Source: Buchnera aphidicola (Mindarus keteleerifoliae)
Lineage (GTDB): Bacteria > Pseudomonadota > Gammaproteobacteria > Enterobacterales > Enterobacteriaceae
DNA: 64,000 bases
Reading direction: 5' to 3'
NCBI RefSeq assembly: GCF_039392895.1
Contig: NZ_CP135027.1
Span: 1-64,000 of the forward strand
Below, piece by piece: positions 52,023 through 62,729 of this stretch (position 1 is the stretch's first letter; every line of letters begins with the position of its first letter). The notes under the pieces are model-generated. The model saw only the letters and a list, made by a program, of their open reading frames with translations, searched no databases and was not told the DNA's origin. The position numbers and the translations under genes were made by a program.

Positions 52023-52805
52023 ATGAATAAAAATCCTTTGGTAATAAAATTGGGTGGGTTGTTATTAGATAGTGAAGAAGCAATGAATCGTTTGTTTAAA
52101 ATTTTTGTTTCGTATCGAAATTTGTGTAATAGAAAAATAATAATTGTACATGGAGGTGGAGGAAGTATAGACAATTTAATGAAACGATTATCTCTTCCTA
52201 TAAAAAAAAAACAAGGATTAAGAATTACTCCAATTGACCATATTAAAATCATTACCGGAGTACTAAGTGGAACAGTTAATAAAATGTTATTAGCTTGGAC
52301 CAAAAAGTATAATATAGACGCTGTAGGTTTATGTTTAACAGATGGAAATAGTACATATGTAACTCAACTAAGTTCTTCTCTTGGATATGTAGGTACTGCT
52401 AAACCAAGATCTTCTAAATTTTTAAAGCTTATATTATCTCAAAATATGATTCCTATTATTAGTTCAATAGGAATTACCGAAGATGGAATTTTAATGAATG
52501 TTAACTCAGATATTGCTGCTACGGCTATATCTTTGGTTTTGGATGCTGACTTAATATTACTTTCTGATATAAGTTCTATTATAGATGGAAAAGGAAAACC
52601 AATTACTAAAATTGATTTTAATTTAGCTCATAAATTAATTAATAGAGGAATTATTACCGATGGAATGATTGTTAAAGTTAAAGCTGCTTTGGAAGCTGCT
52701 CAAACTTTAAACAAAATTGTTGATATAGCAAGTTGGCAAAATGAAAAAGAATTAAAATTATTATTTAAAGGTAAATCAATAGGAACACAAGTCTTACCTA
52801 ATTAA
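52023..52805 (+). CDS. argB: Acetylglutamate kinase ArgB
   Basis: 260 aa (E. coli 258). Phosphorylates N-acetylglutamate, the second step of arginine synthesis. KLGGLLLDS (residues 8-16), [19 protein letters not shown] and the ATP-site segment [12 protein letters not shown] are intact. The next enzyme, ArgC, and the deacetylase ArgE are not encoded nearby, so the product can be used only if those activities exist elsewhere. It starts the argB-argG-argH cluster; argG follows after 17 bp. Confidence 0.96.
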   Translation: MNKNPLVIKLGGLLLDSEEAMNRLFKIFVSYRNLCNRKIIIVHGGGGSIDNLMKRLSLPIKKKQGLRITPIDHIKIITGVLSGTVNKMLLAWTKKYNIDAVGLCLTDGNSTYVTQLSSSLGYVGTAKPRSSKFLKLILSQNMIPIISSIGITEDGILMNVNSDIAATAISLVLDADLILLSDISSIIDGKGKPITKIDFNLAHKLINRGIITDGMIVKVKAALEAAQTLNKIVDIASWQNEKELKLLFKGKSIGTQVLPN

Positions 52806-52822
52806 CATAAAAGGATTGAAGT

Positions 52823-54046
52823 ATGAAAGTAAACGAAGTTAAAACAGTAGTTTTAGCATATTCTGGTGGAGTTGATACTTCTGCTATTATTCCATGGATA
52901 ATAGAAAAATATGGGTATAAAGTAATAGCCTTTGTAGCAGATGTAGGACAATCTCGTGAAGACTTAAAAGGTATCGAAAAAAAGGCAATGCAGTCAGGAG
53001 CTAAAAAATGTTATGTTTTTGATTTAAGAAAAAAATTTGTAGAAAATTATGTTTATCCCATGGTCAGGATGGGAGCGATGTATGAATGGAATTATTTGTT
53101 AGGTACAGCAATAGCTAGACCTATTATAGCAAAAGCTCAAGTTGATTTAGCTACTGATTTAAAAGCCTATGCTCTTTGTCACGGAGCAACAGGAAAAGGA
53201 AATGATCAAGTAAGATTTGAGATGGCATATGCTGCTTTAGCTCCTAATTTGAAGGTGATTTCTCCTTGGAGAGAGTGGAAATTTAGATCAAGAGAAGAAT
53301 TAATTACATATTTAAATAAAAAAAATATTCCTGTTACTGCGACAAAGAAAAAAATTTATAGTCGAGACGAAAATTTATGGCATCTTTCAACAGAAGGAGG
53401 AGATTTAGAATGTCCATGGAATAAAGCAAAAGAAGATTGCTGGATTTGGACTATAGATCCAAAATTAGCTCCTGAAATTCCCGAAAAGCTTTCTGTTTTA
53501 GTTAAAGAAGGAAATGTAGTTCAAGTTAATGGAAAGAATTTAACTCCCGTAGAATGTTTAAACTTGTTAAATAAAATAGCTTCCCGTCATGGAATTGGTC
53601 GAGTAGATATGGTTGAAAATCGATTAGTAGGGATTAAGTCAAGAGGATGTTATGAAACTCCTGGTGGAACATTAATGATGCATTCTATAAGAGCAGTAGA
53701 GGAACTAGTATTAGATAATGATTGCTTTAAATGGAAACAAAAATTATCTTTAAAAATGGCGTCTATAATATATGAAGGAAAATGGTTTACGCCTCTTAGA
53801 AAATCTTTGCAAGAAGCTAATAATGTTTTATCAAAGGATGTAACAGGAGAAGTAGTATTAGAATTATATAAAGGAACTGTTAGAGTACTACAAAAAAAAT
53901 CAATTAATTCCTTATATTCTATAGAATATGCGACTTTTGGGAAAGATCAAGTTTACGATCAAACAGATGCTAAAGGATTTATAAATTTATATTCTTTATC
54001 TTCTAAAATTAGAATGATAAAAAAGTCTTTTAATAAAAAATCTTAA
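52823..54046 (+). CDS. argG: Argininosuccinate synthase ArgG
   Basis: 407 aa. Joins citrulline and aspartate using ATP. The PP-loop is VLAYSGGVDTS near residues 11-21, and HGATGKGNDQVRFE is conserved. It is of the shorter class (about 400 aa) rather than the 447-aa E. coli type, and its place between argB and argH is the argCBGH arrangement seen in several other gamma-proteobacteria. Confidence 0.96.
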   Translation: MKVNEVKTVVLAYSGGVDTSAIIPWIIEKYGYKVIAFVADVGQSREDLKGIEKKAMQSGAKKCYVFDLRKKFVENYVYPMVRMGAMYEWNYLLGTAIARPIIAKAQVDLATDLKAYALCHGATGKGNDQVRFEMAYAALAPNLKVISPWREWKFRSREELITYLNKKNIPVTATKKKIYSRDENLWHLSTEGGDLECPWNKAKEDCWIWTIDPKLAPEIPEKLSVLVKEGNVVQVNGKNLTPVECLNLLNKIASRHGIGRVDMVENRLVGIKSRGCYETPGGTLMMHSIRAVEELVLDNDCFKWKQKLSLKMASIIYEGKWFTPLRKSLQEANNVLSKDVTGEVVLELYKGTVRVLQKKSINSLYSIEYATFGKDQVYDQTDAKGFINLYSLSSKIRMIKKSFNKKS

Positions 54047-54117
54047 ATTAAAGCTATTTAAAAAAAAATGAAATATACCTTTAAATTTTAAATTTATTTG
54101 TTAAATAAGGTAACATT

Positions 54118-55494
54118 ATGTCTCTTTGGGGTGGAAGATTTACTCAAAAATCTAATAAGTTTTTTGAAAAATTTAATAAATCAATAAATGTTGATTATAA
54201 ATTAGTGAAAGAAGATATTTTTTCTTCAATTCAATGGTCTAAAGCTTTAAAAAAAATTGATGTTTTAACGTCAGAAGAACAAAAAAATATTGAAGAGGCA
54301 TTAAAAAATATATTAAAAGAAGTAGAAACAAATCCTAAGGTAATGTTTTTGAGCAAAGAAGAAGATATTCATAGTTGGATAGAAAAAAAATTAATTATTT
54401 CATTGGGTTCATTAGGAAAAAAATTGCATACAGGTAGAAGTAGAAATGACCAGGTAACAACTGATTTAAAATTATGGTGTAAACGAAAAATTAAAAATAT
54501 TTTGAATAAAATTTATTTTTTTAAAAGACAACTAATAAAAGTTGCTGAAAGAAATCAAAAATCTATCATGCCAGGATATACTCATTTACAACGTGCTCAA
54601 CCTATAACATTTGCTTATTGGTGTCTTGCTTATTTAGAAATGTTTAAAAGAGACGAATTAAGATTAAAAGATGCTTTATATCGATTAGATCAAAATCCTT
54701 TAGGTTCTGGTGCTTTAGCAGGAACGGCTTGGGAGATAAACAGAGAATTTTTGTCTGTTCAATTAGGATTTAGAACTGCTACTAAAAATGCTTTAGATAG
54801 TGTTTCTGACAGAGATTATGTTATGGAATTACTCTCTGTTGCTTCAATTAGTATGATTCATTTATCTAGATTTTCTGAAGATTTAATTTTTTTTAATTCA
54901 GGAGAAGTTGATTTTATAGAACTATCTGATTCGATCACCTCTGGATCTTCTTTAATGCCTCAAAAAAAAAATCCTGATGCTTTAGAGTTAATTAGAGCTA
55001 AATGTGGAAAAGTTTGTGGAAATTTAATTAGTAGCATGATGTTATTAAAAGGGTTACCATTATCGTATAATAAAGACATGCAAGAAGATAAAAAAAGTTT
55101 ATTTGAAACGATAGAAATTTGGAATGATTGTTTAAAAATGTCTATTTTAGTTTTGAAAAATATTTCTATTAATGTTAAAAATTGTAAAAATTCAGCTCAA
55201 AAAGGATATACGAATTCTACCGAAATAGCTGATTATCTGGTTAAAAAAGGAATTCCTTTTAGAGATGCTCATCATATTACAGGAAAGATTATTTTGTATG
55301 CCAGTAAATCAAATTTATCTTTAGAACAGATACAATTAAACACTTTTAAAAAATATAGTAATTTTATTGAAAAAGACATATATGAACATATTAGTTTAGA
55401 ATCTTCGTTAAAAAAAAGAAATTCTTTGGGAGGAGTTTCTTTTTCGAAAGTATCTGAAATGATAAAGTTAGAAAAAAATGTTTTGAATATGTGA
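54118..55494 (+). CDS. argH: Argininosuccinate lyase ArgH
   Basis: 458 aa (E. coli 457). Releases arginine and fumarate. [10 protein letters not shown] start, [21 protein letters not shown], and the superfamily signature [12 protein letters not shown] with the catalytic serine are intact. It follows argG by 71 bp and ends the arginine cluster. Confidence 0.97.
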   Translation: MSLWGGRFTQKSNKFFEKFNKSINVDYKLVKEDIFSSIQWSKALKKIDVLTSEEQKNIEEALKNILKEVETNPKVMFLSKEEDIHSWIEKKLIISLGSLGKKLHTGRSRNDQVTTDLKLWCKRKIKNILNKIYFFKRQLIKVAERNQKSIMPGYTHLQRAQPITFAYWCLAYLEMFKRDELRLKDALYRLDQNPLGSGALAGTAWEINREFLSVQLGFRTATKNALDSVSDRDYVMELLSVASISMIHLSRFSEDLIFFNSGEVDFIELSDSITSGSSLMPQKKNPDALELIRAKCGKVCGNLISSMMLLKGLPLSYNKDMQEDKKSLFETIEIWNDCLKMSILVLKNISINVKNCKNSAQKGYTNSTEIADYLVKKGIPFRDAHHITGKIILYASKSNLSLEQIQLNTFKKYSNFIEKDIYEHISLESSLKKRNSLGGVSFSKVSEMIKLEKNVLNM

Positions 55495-55660
55495 TATTTT
55501 AAAGAATTAATGTTTAATTTCAGGTTTTATAAAAAAATAAAATAAATATTTAAATATTAATTTAAGTATTTATTTTATAAGTTTTTTATGAAGATATATT
55601 CTGTATCTATTTTTTTAAAAGTAATAAATTTTGTAAATATTGGAATCAGGAGGAAAAATT

Positions 55661-56392
55661 TTGTATAGAAAAATAGATAAAGTATGGAAAAAAATAAGAT
55701 ATGAAGCAACTAAGGTAATTAAAAAAGAACCTTTTTTATATAAATATTACTATTTTTATTTATTGAAACATAATTCTTTTCAATCAGCTTTATCAACCAT
55801 TTTATCTAATAAGATAAAAAGTTCTTTTTTTTCAAGTAAAGAAATTTCGAATGTAATTAACAAAGTTTACGATTCTAATTTTTTTATTGTAAAAGATGCA
55901 ATTAAAGACATTCAAGCAATATATTCAACTGATCCAGTTGTAGATTTTTTATCTATTCCATTATTATATTTTAAAGGATTCCATGCATTACAGTTATATA
56001 GAATTTCTCATTTTTTTTGGAATTCTTCTCAAAAACTATTAGCATTTTTTTTTCAAAATAAAATTTCTACGATTTTTTCAGTAGATATACATCCTGCTGC
56101 AAAAATTGGATCTGGAGTTATTTTAGATCATGCTACAGGTATTGTAATTGGCGAAACAGCGATTATTGAGAATAATGTTCAAATTTTGCATTCAGTAACA
56201 TTAGGTAGCGTAGGTTTAACAAAAGGAGATAGACATCCTAAAATAAAAAGTGGAGCTATGATAGGAGCTGGAGCTAAAATATTAGGAAACATTGAAATAG
56301 GAAACAATTCAAAAGTAGGAGCTAATGCAGTAATTTTAAGATCCATACCTTCAAATTCTACAGTTGTAGGTATTCCAGGAAAAGTTGTTTAG
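55661..56392 (+). CDS. cysE: Serine O-acetyltransferase CysE, lacking the C-terminal tail
   Basis: 243 aa (E. coli 273). Acetylates serine for cysteine synthesis. The helical N-terminal domain and the left-handed beta-helix hexapeptide repeats (VDIHPAAKIG, LDHATGIVIGETA, DRHPKIKSGAMIGAGAKILG) are intact. The TTG at 55661 is chosen because AGGAGG ends 7 bp before it; an in-frame TTG at 55640 would span that site. The protein stops at GIPGKVV, so about 20-25 residues, including the terminal Ile peptide that docks into CysK in E. coli, are missing. Confidence 0.92.
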   Translation: MYRKIDKVWKKIRYEATKVIKKEPFLYKYYYFYLLKHNSFQSALSTILSNKIKSSFFSSKEISNVINKVYDSNFFIVKDAIKDIQAIYSTDPVVDFLSIPLLYFKGFHALQLYRISHFFWNSSQKLLAFFFQNKISTIFSVDIHPAAKIGSGVILDHATGIVIGETAIIENNVQILHSVTLGSVGLTKGDRHPKIKSGAMIGAGAKILGNIEIGNNSKVGANAVILRSIPSNSTVVGIPGKVV

Positions 56393-56460
56393 TCAGATAT
56401 TTTATTTAGAAAAATTTATTAGCGTATTTATTAAACTTTATTAGAGTTAAAGTCATCAAA

Positions 56461-56480
56461 ATTGGACTTACAAGTCTAAT
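56461..56480. terminator. Possible bidirectional terminator between cysE and rpoD
   Basis: Inverted repeat ATTGGACTT / AAGTCTAAT with one G-T pair and a very tight turn, in the 150-bp A/T spacer between convergent cysE and rpoD. The A/T flanks fit a two-way terminator, but the stem is weak. Confidence 0.5.
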
Positions 56481-56542
56481 AAATACACTATATTTTAGAT
56501 TTTTTTTAAAAAATATTACTGTAAAATCAATAACATAAAAAG

Positions 56543-58366
56543 TTAATCATCCAAAAAGCTTCGAAGAACTTCCGATCTGCTAGGATGTCTTAATTTTCGC
56601 AAAGCCTTGGCTTCTATTTGTCGAATTCTTTCTCTAGTAACATCAAATTGTTTTCCTACTTCTTCTAAAGTATGATCAGTATTCATATCAATACCAAATC
56701 GCATTCTTAAAACTTTTGCTTCCCTAGGAGTTAATCCTGATAAAATATCATGGGTTACGGAACGAAGACTTTCAGAAGTAGCTGATTCTAATGGAAGTTC
56801 CAGAGTAGTGTCTTCTATAAAGTCTCCTAAATGAGAATCATCATCGTCTCCAATTGGAGTTTCCATTGAAATAGGTTCTTTGGCTATTTTTAAAACTTTT
56901 CTAATTTTATCTTCTGGAATGAGCATTTTTTCTGATAATTCTTCTGGTGTAGGTTCTCTTCCCATTTCTTGTAACATATTTCTAGAAATTCTGTTAAGTT
57001 TGTTGATAGTTTCAATCATATGAACAGGAATTCTAATAGTTCTCGCTTGATCAGCTATTGATCGAGTAATAGCTTGCCTTATCCACCAAGTTGCATATGT
57101 TGAAAATTTATATCCTCTTCGATATTCAAATTTATCGACTGCTTTCATTAATCCTATATTTCCTTCTTGAATTAAATCTAAGAATTGCAATCCTCTATTA
57201 GTATATTTTTTAGCAATTGAAATGACTAATCTTAAATTAGCTTCTACCATTTCTTTTTTAGCTCGTTTTGCTTTTGCTTCTCCTATAGACATTCTTCTAT
57301 TTATATCTTTAACTTGCTTTATAGTTAAACCAGTTTCTTTTTCAATTTTTTGTAGTATTTTTAATATAGATAATATTTTTTCTTTTATTTTACAAAGATT
57401 CTTAGACCAAGGTTGGTTCATTTTTTTTGCTTTATGAAACCAATTTAAAGTTGTTTCTTGTCCAACAAATAGATTAACAAATTTTTTTTTAGGCATTTTA
57501 CATTTTTCAACACATAATTGCATAATGATACGTTCTTGAGTACGTATTTTTTTCATCATATTTCTCATATTATTAACTAAATAATCAAATTGTTTAGGAG
57601 CTAATCTAAATTGTTTAAATATTTCAGATAAATTATTTATTTCTGCAATAGTGTCTTTATGGCTTCTTTTTTTTGATTTTATAGTATAATAAGTTATTAA
57701 GTATTGATTTTGTAAAGCAAAAAATTTTTCTTTTGCTACTTCTGGATCAATAGAGTTATCTTCTTCGGTTTCGTTTTCTCTATCTATGTTATTTTCTTCA
57801 TGGTGAAGTTCTTCTTCAGTGTTATTTGGAATAGAAGAAACATAATCTTCTATATTGGGATCAACAAATCCTATAATTAAATCAGATAGTCTCATTTTTT
57901 TATTTTTTACATGTTCATATTGTTTTAATAAATAAGTAATTGCTTCTGGGTATTCTGCAACAGAAGATTGAACTTGATTTATTCCCTCCTCTATTCTTTT
58001 AGCTATATCTATTTCACCTTCTCTTGTAAGTAATTCAACAGTTCCCATTTCACGCATATACATGCGAACAGGATCAGTCGTACGACCTAATTCTGACTCA
58101 ACATTAGATAACACTTGTGCTGCAGCTTCTACAGCATCTTCATCTGTATCTGTTTGTGTTTCATTTAACATAAGTTCATCAGCATCTGGGGCTTTTTCCA
58201 CCACTTGTATTCCCATATCGTTAATCATTTGAATGATATCTTGAATTTGATCTGAATCAACAATATCATTTGGTAAATGATCATGAATTTCAGAATAAGT
58301 CAAGTAGCCTTGTTCTTTCCCATATGTAATTAGTAGCTTGAGCTGAAACTGCGGATTTCGCTGCAT
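56543..58366 (-). CDS. rpoD: RNA polymerase principal sigma factor sigma-70
   Basis: 607 aa (E. coli 613). Region 1.1 (N-terminus to about 80), 1.2 ([21 protein letters not shown]), region 2 ([52 protein letters not shown]) and region 4.2 ([20 protein letters not shown]) are complete. The non-conserved insert after 1.2 is acidic, then Lys-rich. Third gene of the rpsU-dnaG-rpoD operon. With rpoH these are the two sigma factors in the window. Confidence 0.97.
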   Translation of the reverse strand: MQRNPQFQLKLLITYGKEQGYLTYSEIHDHLPNDIVDSDQIQDIIQMINDMGIQVVEKAPDADELMLNETQTDTDEDAVEAAAQVLSNVESELGRTTDPVRMYMREMGTVELLTREGEIDIAKRIEEGINQVQSSVAEYPEAITYLLKQYEHVKNKKMRLSDLIIGFVDPNIEDYVSSIPNNTEEELHHEENNIDRENETEEDNSIDPEVAKEKFFALQNQYLITYYTIKSKKRSHKDTIAEINNLSEIFKQFRLAPKQFDYLVNNMRNMMKKIRTQERIIMQLCVEKCKMPKKKFVNLFVGQETTLNWFHKAKKMNQPWSKNLCKIKEKILSILKILQKIEKETGLTIKQVKDINRRMSIGEAKAKRAKKEMVEANLRLVISIAKKYTNRGLQFLDLIQEGNIGLMKAVDKFEYRRGYKFSTYATWWIRQAITRSIADQARTIRIPVHMIETINKLNRISRNMLQEMGREPTPEELSEKMLIPEDKIRKVLKIAKEPISMETPIGDDDDSHLGDFIEDTTLELPLESATSESLRSVTHDILSGLTPREAKVLRMRFGIDMNTDHTLEEVGKQFDVTRERIRQIEAKALRKLRHPSRSEVLRSFLDD

Positions 58367-58590
58367 AATACTGTATCCATACTTCAGTTGATTAAATTTA
58401 TCGTTTGATATAATTATTATTTACCAATAAATATTTTAAATAGGTCAAAAATTAATTTTGATAATACATTTTTAAATTATAACATTTTAATTACATTGTA
58501 AAAATTCTTTATTTTGTTATTTTTTATTTGAAAGTTATATTTCAAAATTTTTATATATTTCTTACATATTACAAAAATAGAATAATCTAG

Positions 58591-60315
58591 TTAATTAACA
58601 AGTTCTTTATTTATTAACCATAATTCTTTTTTTTCGGAAACATTTAAATTTTTAATTCGATCTTTTAGAATTAATAACTCCTGTCTATTTCTTAGAGCAG
58701 TATTATATAGATTAATTAAATTATCCAAAAATACATTTTTTATTTCTTTTTTAATAATCATATTATCCCATTGGATTAACTTTAATAAAATATTCTTTTT
58801 CTTCGAATTTCTATATAATTCTATTAATTGTCCAGTATTTATATTTTTATTTTTTTTGCAATTATAAAGAATATCCAGAAATAGAGATATTCCAGGTAAT
58901 TTAATTAACTTTAATTCAGATAAATTAGGAATTATTTGACTTATTGCAGGGTTTTGGATTAATAAAGAAATTAACATTCTCATTGTAGTTTTTTTAATTT
59001 TTTTTATTTCTTTTTTTTGTTTTTGAAAGATTGGAACTATTTTTTCTAATTGGTACTCTTCTATAATTCCAATTTTTTCCCCTAACTTTTTTCTTAAATA
59101 AATTTTTGTAATTTGACCAGGAATTTTATCAATTAGAACTTTCGATCGAATACAAAATTTTATTTTTTCTTCCATTGAAATAATTTTTTTATTATTAAGT
59201 AATTTTTGGAATAAATATTTTGATATGCTTAAAGCATTTTTAATTCTTTTTTTGAATTTTTTTTCTCCTTCTTTTCTAATGATAGAATCAGGATCTTCAT
59301 TTTCTGGAAGCAAAATAAATTTTACAGTTTTTTCGTCTGTTAAATAAGGTAAAGTTAACATTAGGGCCTTCCATATTGCTTCTTGTCCTGCTTTATCACC
59401 ATCAAAACAATAAATAATTTTTTTTGTTACTTCAAAAAGATTTGTAATTTGAAAATTAGAAATAGCAGTTCCCAATAAAGAAATTGAATAATTAATATTG
59501 AATTGAGATAACATAATTACATCCATATAACCTTCAACAACAAGAACATACTTTGGATTTTTTGTTTTTTTGTATATTTGATATATACCATACAAATTAT
59601 TTTTTTTATGAAAAACACTTGTTTCAGGAGAATTAATGTATTTGGGAAAATTGTTAAAGATATTTCTTCCTCCAAACCCATTTATTTTTCCTTTTTTATC
59701 TTGAATAGGAAATGTAATTCTTCTATAAAATCGGTCATACATTTTTTCTTTAGATTCAATAATCATTCCTGAAGGTGTTAAATATTCTTCATATTGTTTA
59801 AAATGTTCTGATAGAAAGCATTTTTTATTACCGGCATAACCAATAGAAAAACGCTTTATCGTTTTTTTACTTAATCCTCGGTTTAAAAGGTAATTATAAA
59901 TATTTTTAAATTGAGTGAGAAATATATTTTTTTTGTACAAAAAAGAGATTTTTTCTAATACAAAATGTATGTTTTTTTTTAATAAATAGGATTTATCAAA
60001 AAAAATTTTTTTTCTTTGAAAGGGTAATTTCAATCCATTTTTTTCAGATAATTCTTTTATACTTTCTATAAAACTTAATTTTTCATAATTCATCAAAAAG
60101 TCGATAACGTTTCCATTTTCTTTACATCCAAAACAATAAAAAAATTGTTTTTTAACGTTAACAGAAAAAGAAGGAGTTTTTTCATCATGAAATGGACAGA
60201 GAGAATAATAATTCTCTCCTTTTTTTTCTAATTTTATTCGGCTATTAATAAGTTCTACTATATTTGTTCGAATAATTAGTTCTTGGATAAAATCTTGAGG
60301 AATTCTAGTATTCAT
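58591..60315 (-). CDS. dnaG: DNA primase DnaG
   Basis: 574 aa (E. coli 581). Makes RNA primers for replication. The N-terminal zinc finger has CPFHDEKTPSF and YCFGC (Cys-His-Cys-Cys ligands). The TOPRIM core carries the VEGYMDVI and FDGDKAGQEA motifs. The C-terminal helicase-binding third is strongly drifted and Lys/Ile-rich. It lies between rpsU and rpoD. Confidence 0.96.
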   Translation of the reverse strand: MNTRIPQDFIQELIIRTNIVELINSRIKLEKKGENYYSLCPFHDEKTPSFSVNVKKQFFYCFGCKENGNVIDFLMNYEKLSFIESIKELSEKNGLKLPFQRKKIFFDKSYLLKKNIHFVLEKISFLYKKNIFLTQFKNIYNYLLNRGLSKKTIKRFSIGYAGNKKCFLSEHFKQYEEYLTPSGMIIESKEKMYDRFYRRITFPIQDKKGKINGFGGRNIFNNFPKYINSPETSVFHKKNNLYGIYQIYKKTKNPKYVLVVEGYMDVIMLSQFNINYSISLLGTAISNFQITNLFEVTKKIIYCFDGDKAGQEAIWKALMLTLPYLTDEKTVKFILLPENEDPDSIIRKEGEKKFKKRIKNALSISKYLFQKLLNNKKIISMEEKIKFCIRSKVLIDKIPGQITKIYLRKKLGEKIGIIEEYQLEKIVPIFQKQKKEIKKIKKTTMRMLISLLIQNPAISQIIPNLSELKLIKLPGISLFLDILYNCKKNKNINTGQLIELYRNSKKKNILLKLIQWDNMIIKKEIKNVFLDNLINLYNTALRNRQELLILKDRIKNLNVSEKKELWLINKELVN

Positions 60316-60344
60316 ATAGTATTTTTTATTTACGATATAATTTT

Positions 60345-60366
60345 GACCGAACAGTTATGAACGGTC
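60345..60366. terminator. Inverted repeat between rpsU and dnaG
   Basis: Five-bp arms GACCG / CGGTC with a 12-nt loop, followed by six T on the plus strand. The position matches the partial terminator in the E. coli rpsU-dnaG spacer, but on the minus (operon) strand it is followed by AAAAT rather than a T-run, so its role is uncertain. It may act as a processing site. Confidence 0.4.
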
Positions 60367-60413
60367 TTTTTTAAAAAATGTAGATGTTAATTTTTAAGTT
60401 ATTTGAGATGTAA

Positions 60414-60629
60414 TTAGTATAATCTTATTTTTTTTAAATTTTCTCTAGATAATTTTTTTGAAAGTCGTTTTACAGCAGAAGATTTAGCTCTTTTTCTTTC
60501 TGTAGTTGGTTTTTCATAAAATTCTCTTCTTCGAATTTCAGCTAAAATCCCAGCTTTTTCACAAGATCGTTTAAATCTTCTTAAAGCTATATCAAATGGT
60601 TCGTTGTCTCTAACTTTTATTATTGGCAT
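60414..60629 (-). CDS. rpsU: 30S ribosomal protein S21
   Basis: 71 aa, E. coli length. Very basic small-subunit protein involved in initiation. [21 protein letters not shown] and the C-terminal Arg/Lys-rich region are conserved. First gene of the macromolecular-synthesis operon rpsU-dnaG-rpoD; divergent from tsaD as in E. coli. Confidence 0.97.
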   Translation of the reverse strand: MPIIKVRDNEPFDIALRRFKRSCEKAGILAEIRRREFYEKPTTERKRAKSSAVKRLSKKLSRENLKKIRLY

Positions 60630-60762
60630 AATTTAAACCTCATAATATACTTATCTCTATAATTTAGTTAAAATCGGTAGTTTTGAATTGACGATTTTTA
60701 ATCGTACCTTAATGAAGGTAAGTTTGTAAAGAATCATTTTTTAAAAATAAAAATAGGAAAAT

Positions 60763-61779
60763 ATGAAAATATTAGGAATTGAAACATCATGTGATGAAAC
60801 TGGAATAGCAATATACGATACAAAATTAGGATTAATTGTAAATAAATTGCATTCTCAAAGCAAGATGCATTCTAAATATGGAGGAGTAGTTCCAGAATTA
60901 GCAGCTAGAGAGCATAGTTTAAAAATTATTTCTTTAATTAAAGATGCATTGAAGGAGATAAATGGAAGAAATAGTAATTTTATTGATGCAATAGCATATA
61001 CAGCAGGACCGGGTTTAGTAGGTTCACTATTAGTTGGAACTAGTGTTGCAACTAGCTTAGCTTATGCTTGGAAAATACCTAGAATATCTATAAATCATAT
61101 GGAAGGACATCTTTTATCTCCTATGCTAAATAATTGTTTTATAAAATTCCCAGTTTTAGCTTTGTTAGTTTCTGGAGGACATACGCAAATAGTTCAATGT
61201 AACGAAATAGGAAAATATACGATTTTAGGAAACTCATTAGATGATGCAGTTGGAGAAGCATTTGATAAAGTTTCTAAATTGTTAGGTTTAGGATATCCGG
61301 GTGGGAAAAAAATATCTGATTTAGCTAAAAATGGAAAAATTAGACATTTTTCTTTTCCTAGACCTATGACTAATGTTCCAGGATTGGATTTTAGTTTCTC
61401 TGGACTAAAAACTTTTACATCAAATGTTTATTTTCGTTCTTCTAAAGATTATCAAGCTAAAGCAGATGTAGCTAAAGCGTTTGAAGAAGCTGTAATTGAT
61501 ACATTAATTATTAAATGTAAAAGGGCTATAGAGCTTACCGGTATAAGAAAATTAATTATAGCAGGTGGTGTTAGTGCAAATACAAAGTTAAAGCAAGAAG
61601 CAAAAAAGATGATAAATTTTTATAAAGGATCTCTATATGTTCCATTAAAAAAATATGCCACTGATAACGCAGCTATGATTGCATACGTTGGTTCATTAAG
61701 ATATAGAAAGTTTAAAGATTTCTCTTTGGATGTTTCAGTGAATTCTAATTGGTCAATTTCAGAATTAAATAGCATTTAG
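60763..61779 (+). CDS. tsaD: tRNA threonylcarbamoyladenosine transferase TsaD (Gcp, YgjD)
   Basis: 338 aa (E. coli 337). Transfers the threonylcarbamoyl group to A37 of ANN-decoding tRNAs. The metal-binding HMEGH lies near residue 111, and LGIETSCDETGIA, SGGHTQIV and the late DNAAMIA segment are intact. It is divergent from rpsU, with the two promoters in a 133-bp spacer. Confidence 0.97.
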   Translation: MKILGIETSCDETGIAIYDTKLGLIVNKLHSQSKMHSKYGGVVPELAAREHSLKIISLIKDALKEINGRNSNFIDAIAYTAGPGLVGSLLVGTSVATSLAYAWKIPRISINHMEGHLLSPMLNNCFIKFPVLALLVSGGHTQIVQCNEIGKYTILGNSLDDAVGEAFDKVSKLLGLGYPGGKKISDLAKNGKIRHFSFPRPMTNVPGLDFSFSGLKTFTSNVYFRSSKDYQAKADVAKAFEEAVIDTLIIKCKRAIELTGIRKLIIAGGVSANTKLKQEAKKMINFYKGSLYVPLKKYATDNAAMIAYVGSLRYRKFKDFSLDVSVNSNWSISELNSI

Positions 61780-61802
61780 TTTAAAAACTTTTTTTAAATA
61801 AA

Positions 61803-61828
61803 TTAAGTTACTTAGCTAAGTAACTTAA
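61803..61828. terminator. Bidirectional terminator between tsaD and ribB
   Basis: Perfect 26-bp palindrome with no unpaired centre (TTAAGTTACTTAG and its complement), followed by an A-rich stretch on the right and preceded by T-rich DNA on the left. It lies between convergent tsaD and ribB. Confidence 0.7.
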
Positions 61829-61897
61829 AATAAAAAAAAATTAAAAATATAGTTTAGAATTAATTGTTTCTAATTTAAAAAAACTCAAATTTTTTGT

Positions 61898-62536
61898 TTA
61901 AATAGGAGATATAAAGTTAATTATATCTTTGATAGTAAGAACTTTTATGTTTTTTTTCTTAGAAAAATTTATAATGTCAGGAATTTTTGCCATGGATCCA
62001 TCTTTGTTAGTTAGTTCTGATAAAACAGCAGTTGGATTAAATCCAGCTAATTTAATTAATTCAATAGAAGCTTCAGTATGCCCATTTCTACCTGATAAAC
62101 CATCTTTGTGAGCACATAAAGGAAAAACATGTCCAGGTCGATTTAAATCTTCAGGTTGTGCTTTTTTTGATATCGCAGTTTTAATGGTTGTAATTCTATC
62201 TTTTGCTGATACTCCAGTAGATACACCTTTAGCTGCTTCAATGGATACGGTAAATCTGGTTCCGTAAGAACTAGTGTTATTTTTAACCATCATAGGTAAA
62301 TGTAATTTTTTTCTTTTTTTTTCTGTGATACATAAACAAACAATTCCACTTCCATATCTAATAGATAAAGCCATTTGTTCAACGGTCATCATTTCACCTG
62401 AAAATACTAAGTCACCTTCATTTTCTCTATTTTCATTATCTAGTAAAATAATTCCATTTCCATTTTTCAGTTCTTTGATGGCGTTTAAAACTCTATTTCT
62501 AGAATTTCCGAATGCTTTTAGTAGATTTTTTTTCAT
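61898..62536 (-). CDS. ribB: 3,4-dihydroxy-2-butanone 4-phosphate synthase RibB
   Basis: 212 aa (E. coli 217). Makes the four-carbon unit of riboflavin from ribulose 5-phosphate. The acidic metal and substrate loop [24 protein letters not shown] and the [14 protein letters not shown] segment are conserved. It is stand-alone, with no RibA fusion. No FMN-riboswitch-like sequence is evident in the 193-bp upstream spacer. Confidence 0.96.
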   Translation of the reverse strand: MKKNLLKAFGNSRNRVLNAIKELKNGNGIILLDNENRENEGDLVFSGEMMTVEQMALSIRYGSGIVCLCITEKKRKKLHLPMMVKNNTSSYGTRFTVSIEAAKGVSTGVSAKDRITTIKTAISKKAQPEDLNRPGHVFPLCAHKDGLSGRNGHTEASIELIKLAGFNPTAVLSELTNKDGSMAKIPDIINFSKKKNIKVLTIKDIINFISPI

Positions 62537-62729
62537 AAGTTCTCCTGTTTTTTTAAAAAAAATAGAAAAAAATTTATTCTTTAGTAGTAAAAACTATTTT
62601 ATTTAGTATTAGTTATATTTTATAAAATAATGTTTTTTACAAAATGTTTAATTACTATTGTTATTATAAAATGTTTGAGAATTTTATGTAGAATTAAATT
62701 CTCGTATAAATTTAGATATTCTACTGGAA

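Noticed and set aside
57061-57100. A DnaA-box-like TTATCCACC
   Set aside because: It lies inside rpoD coding sequence, encoding conserved region 2 residues, and stands alone, so chance is the better explanation.
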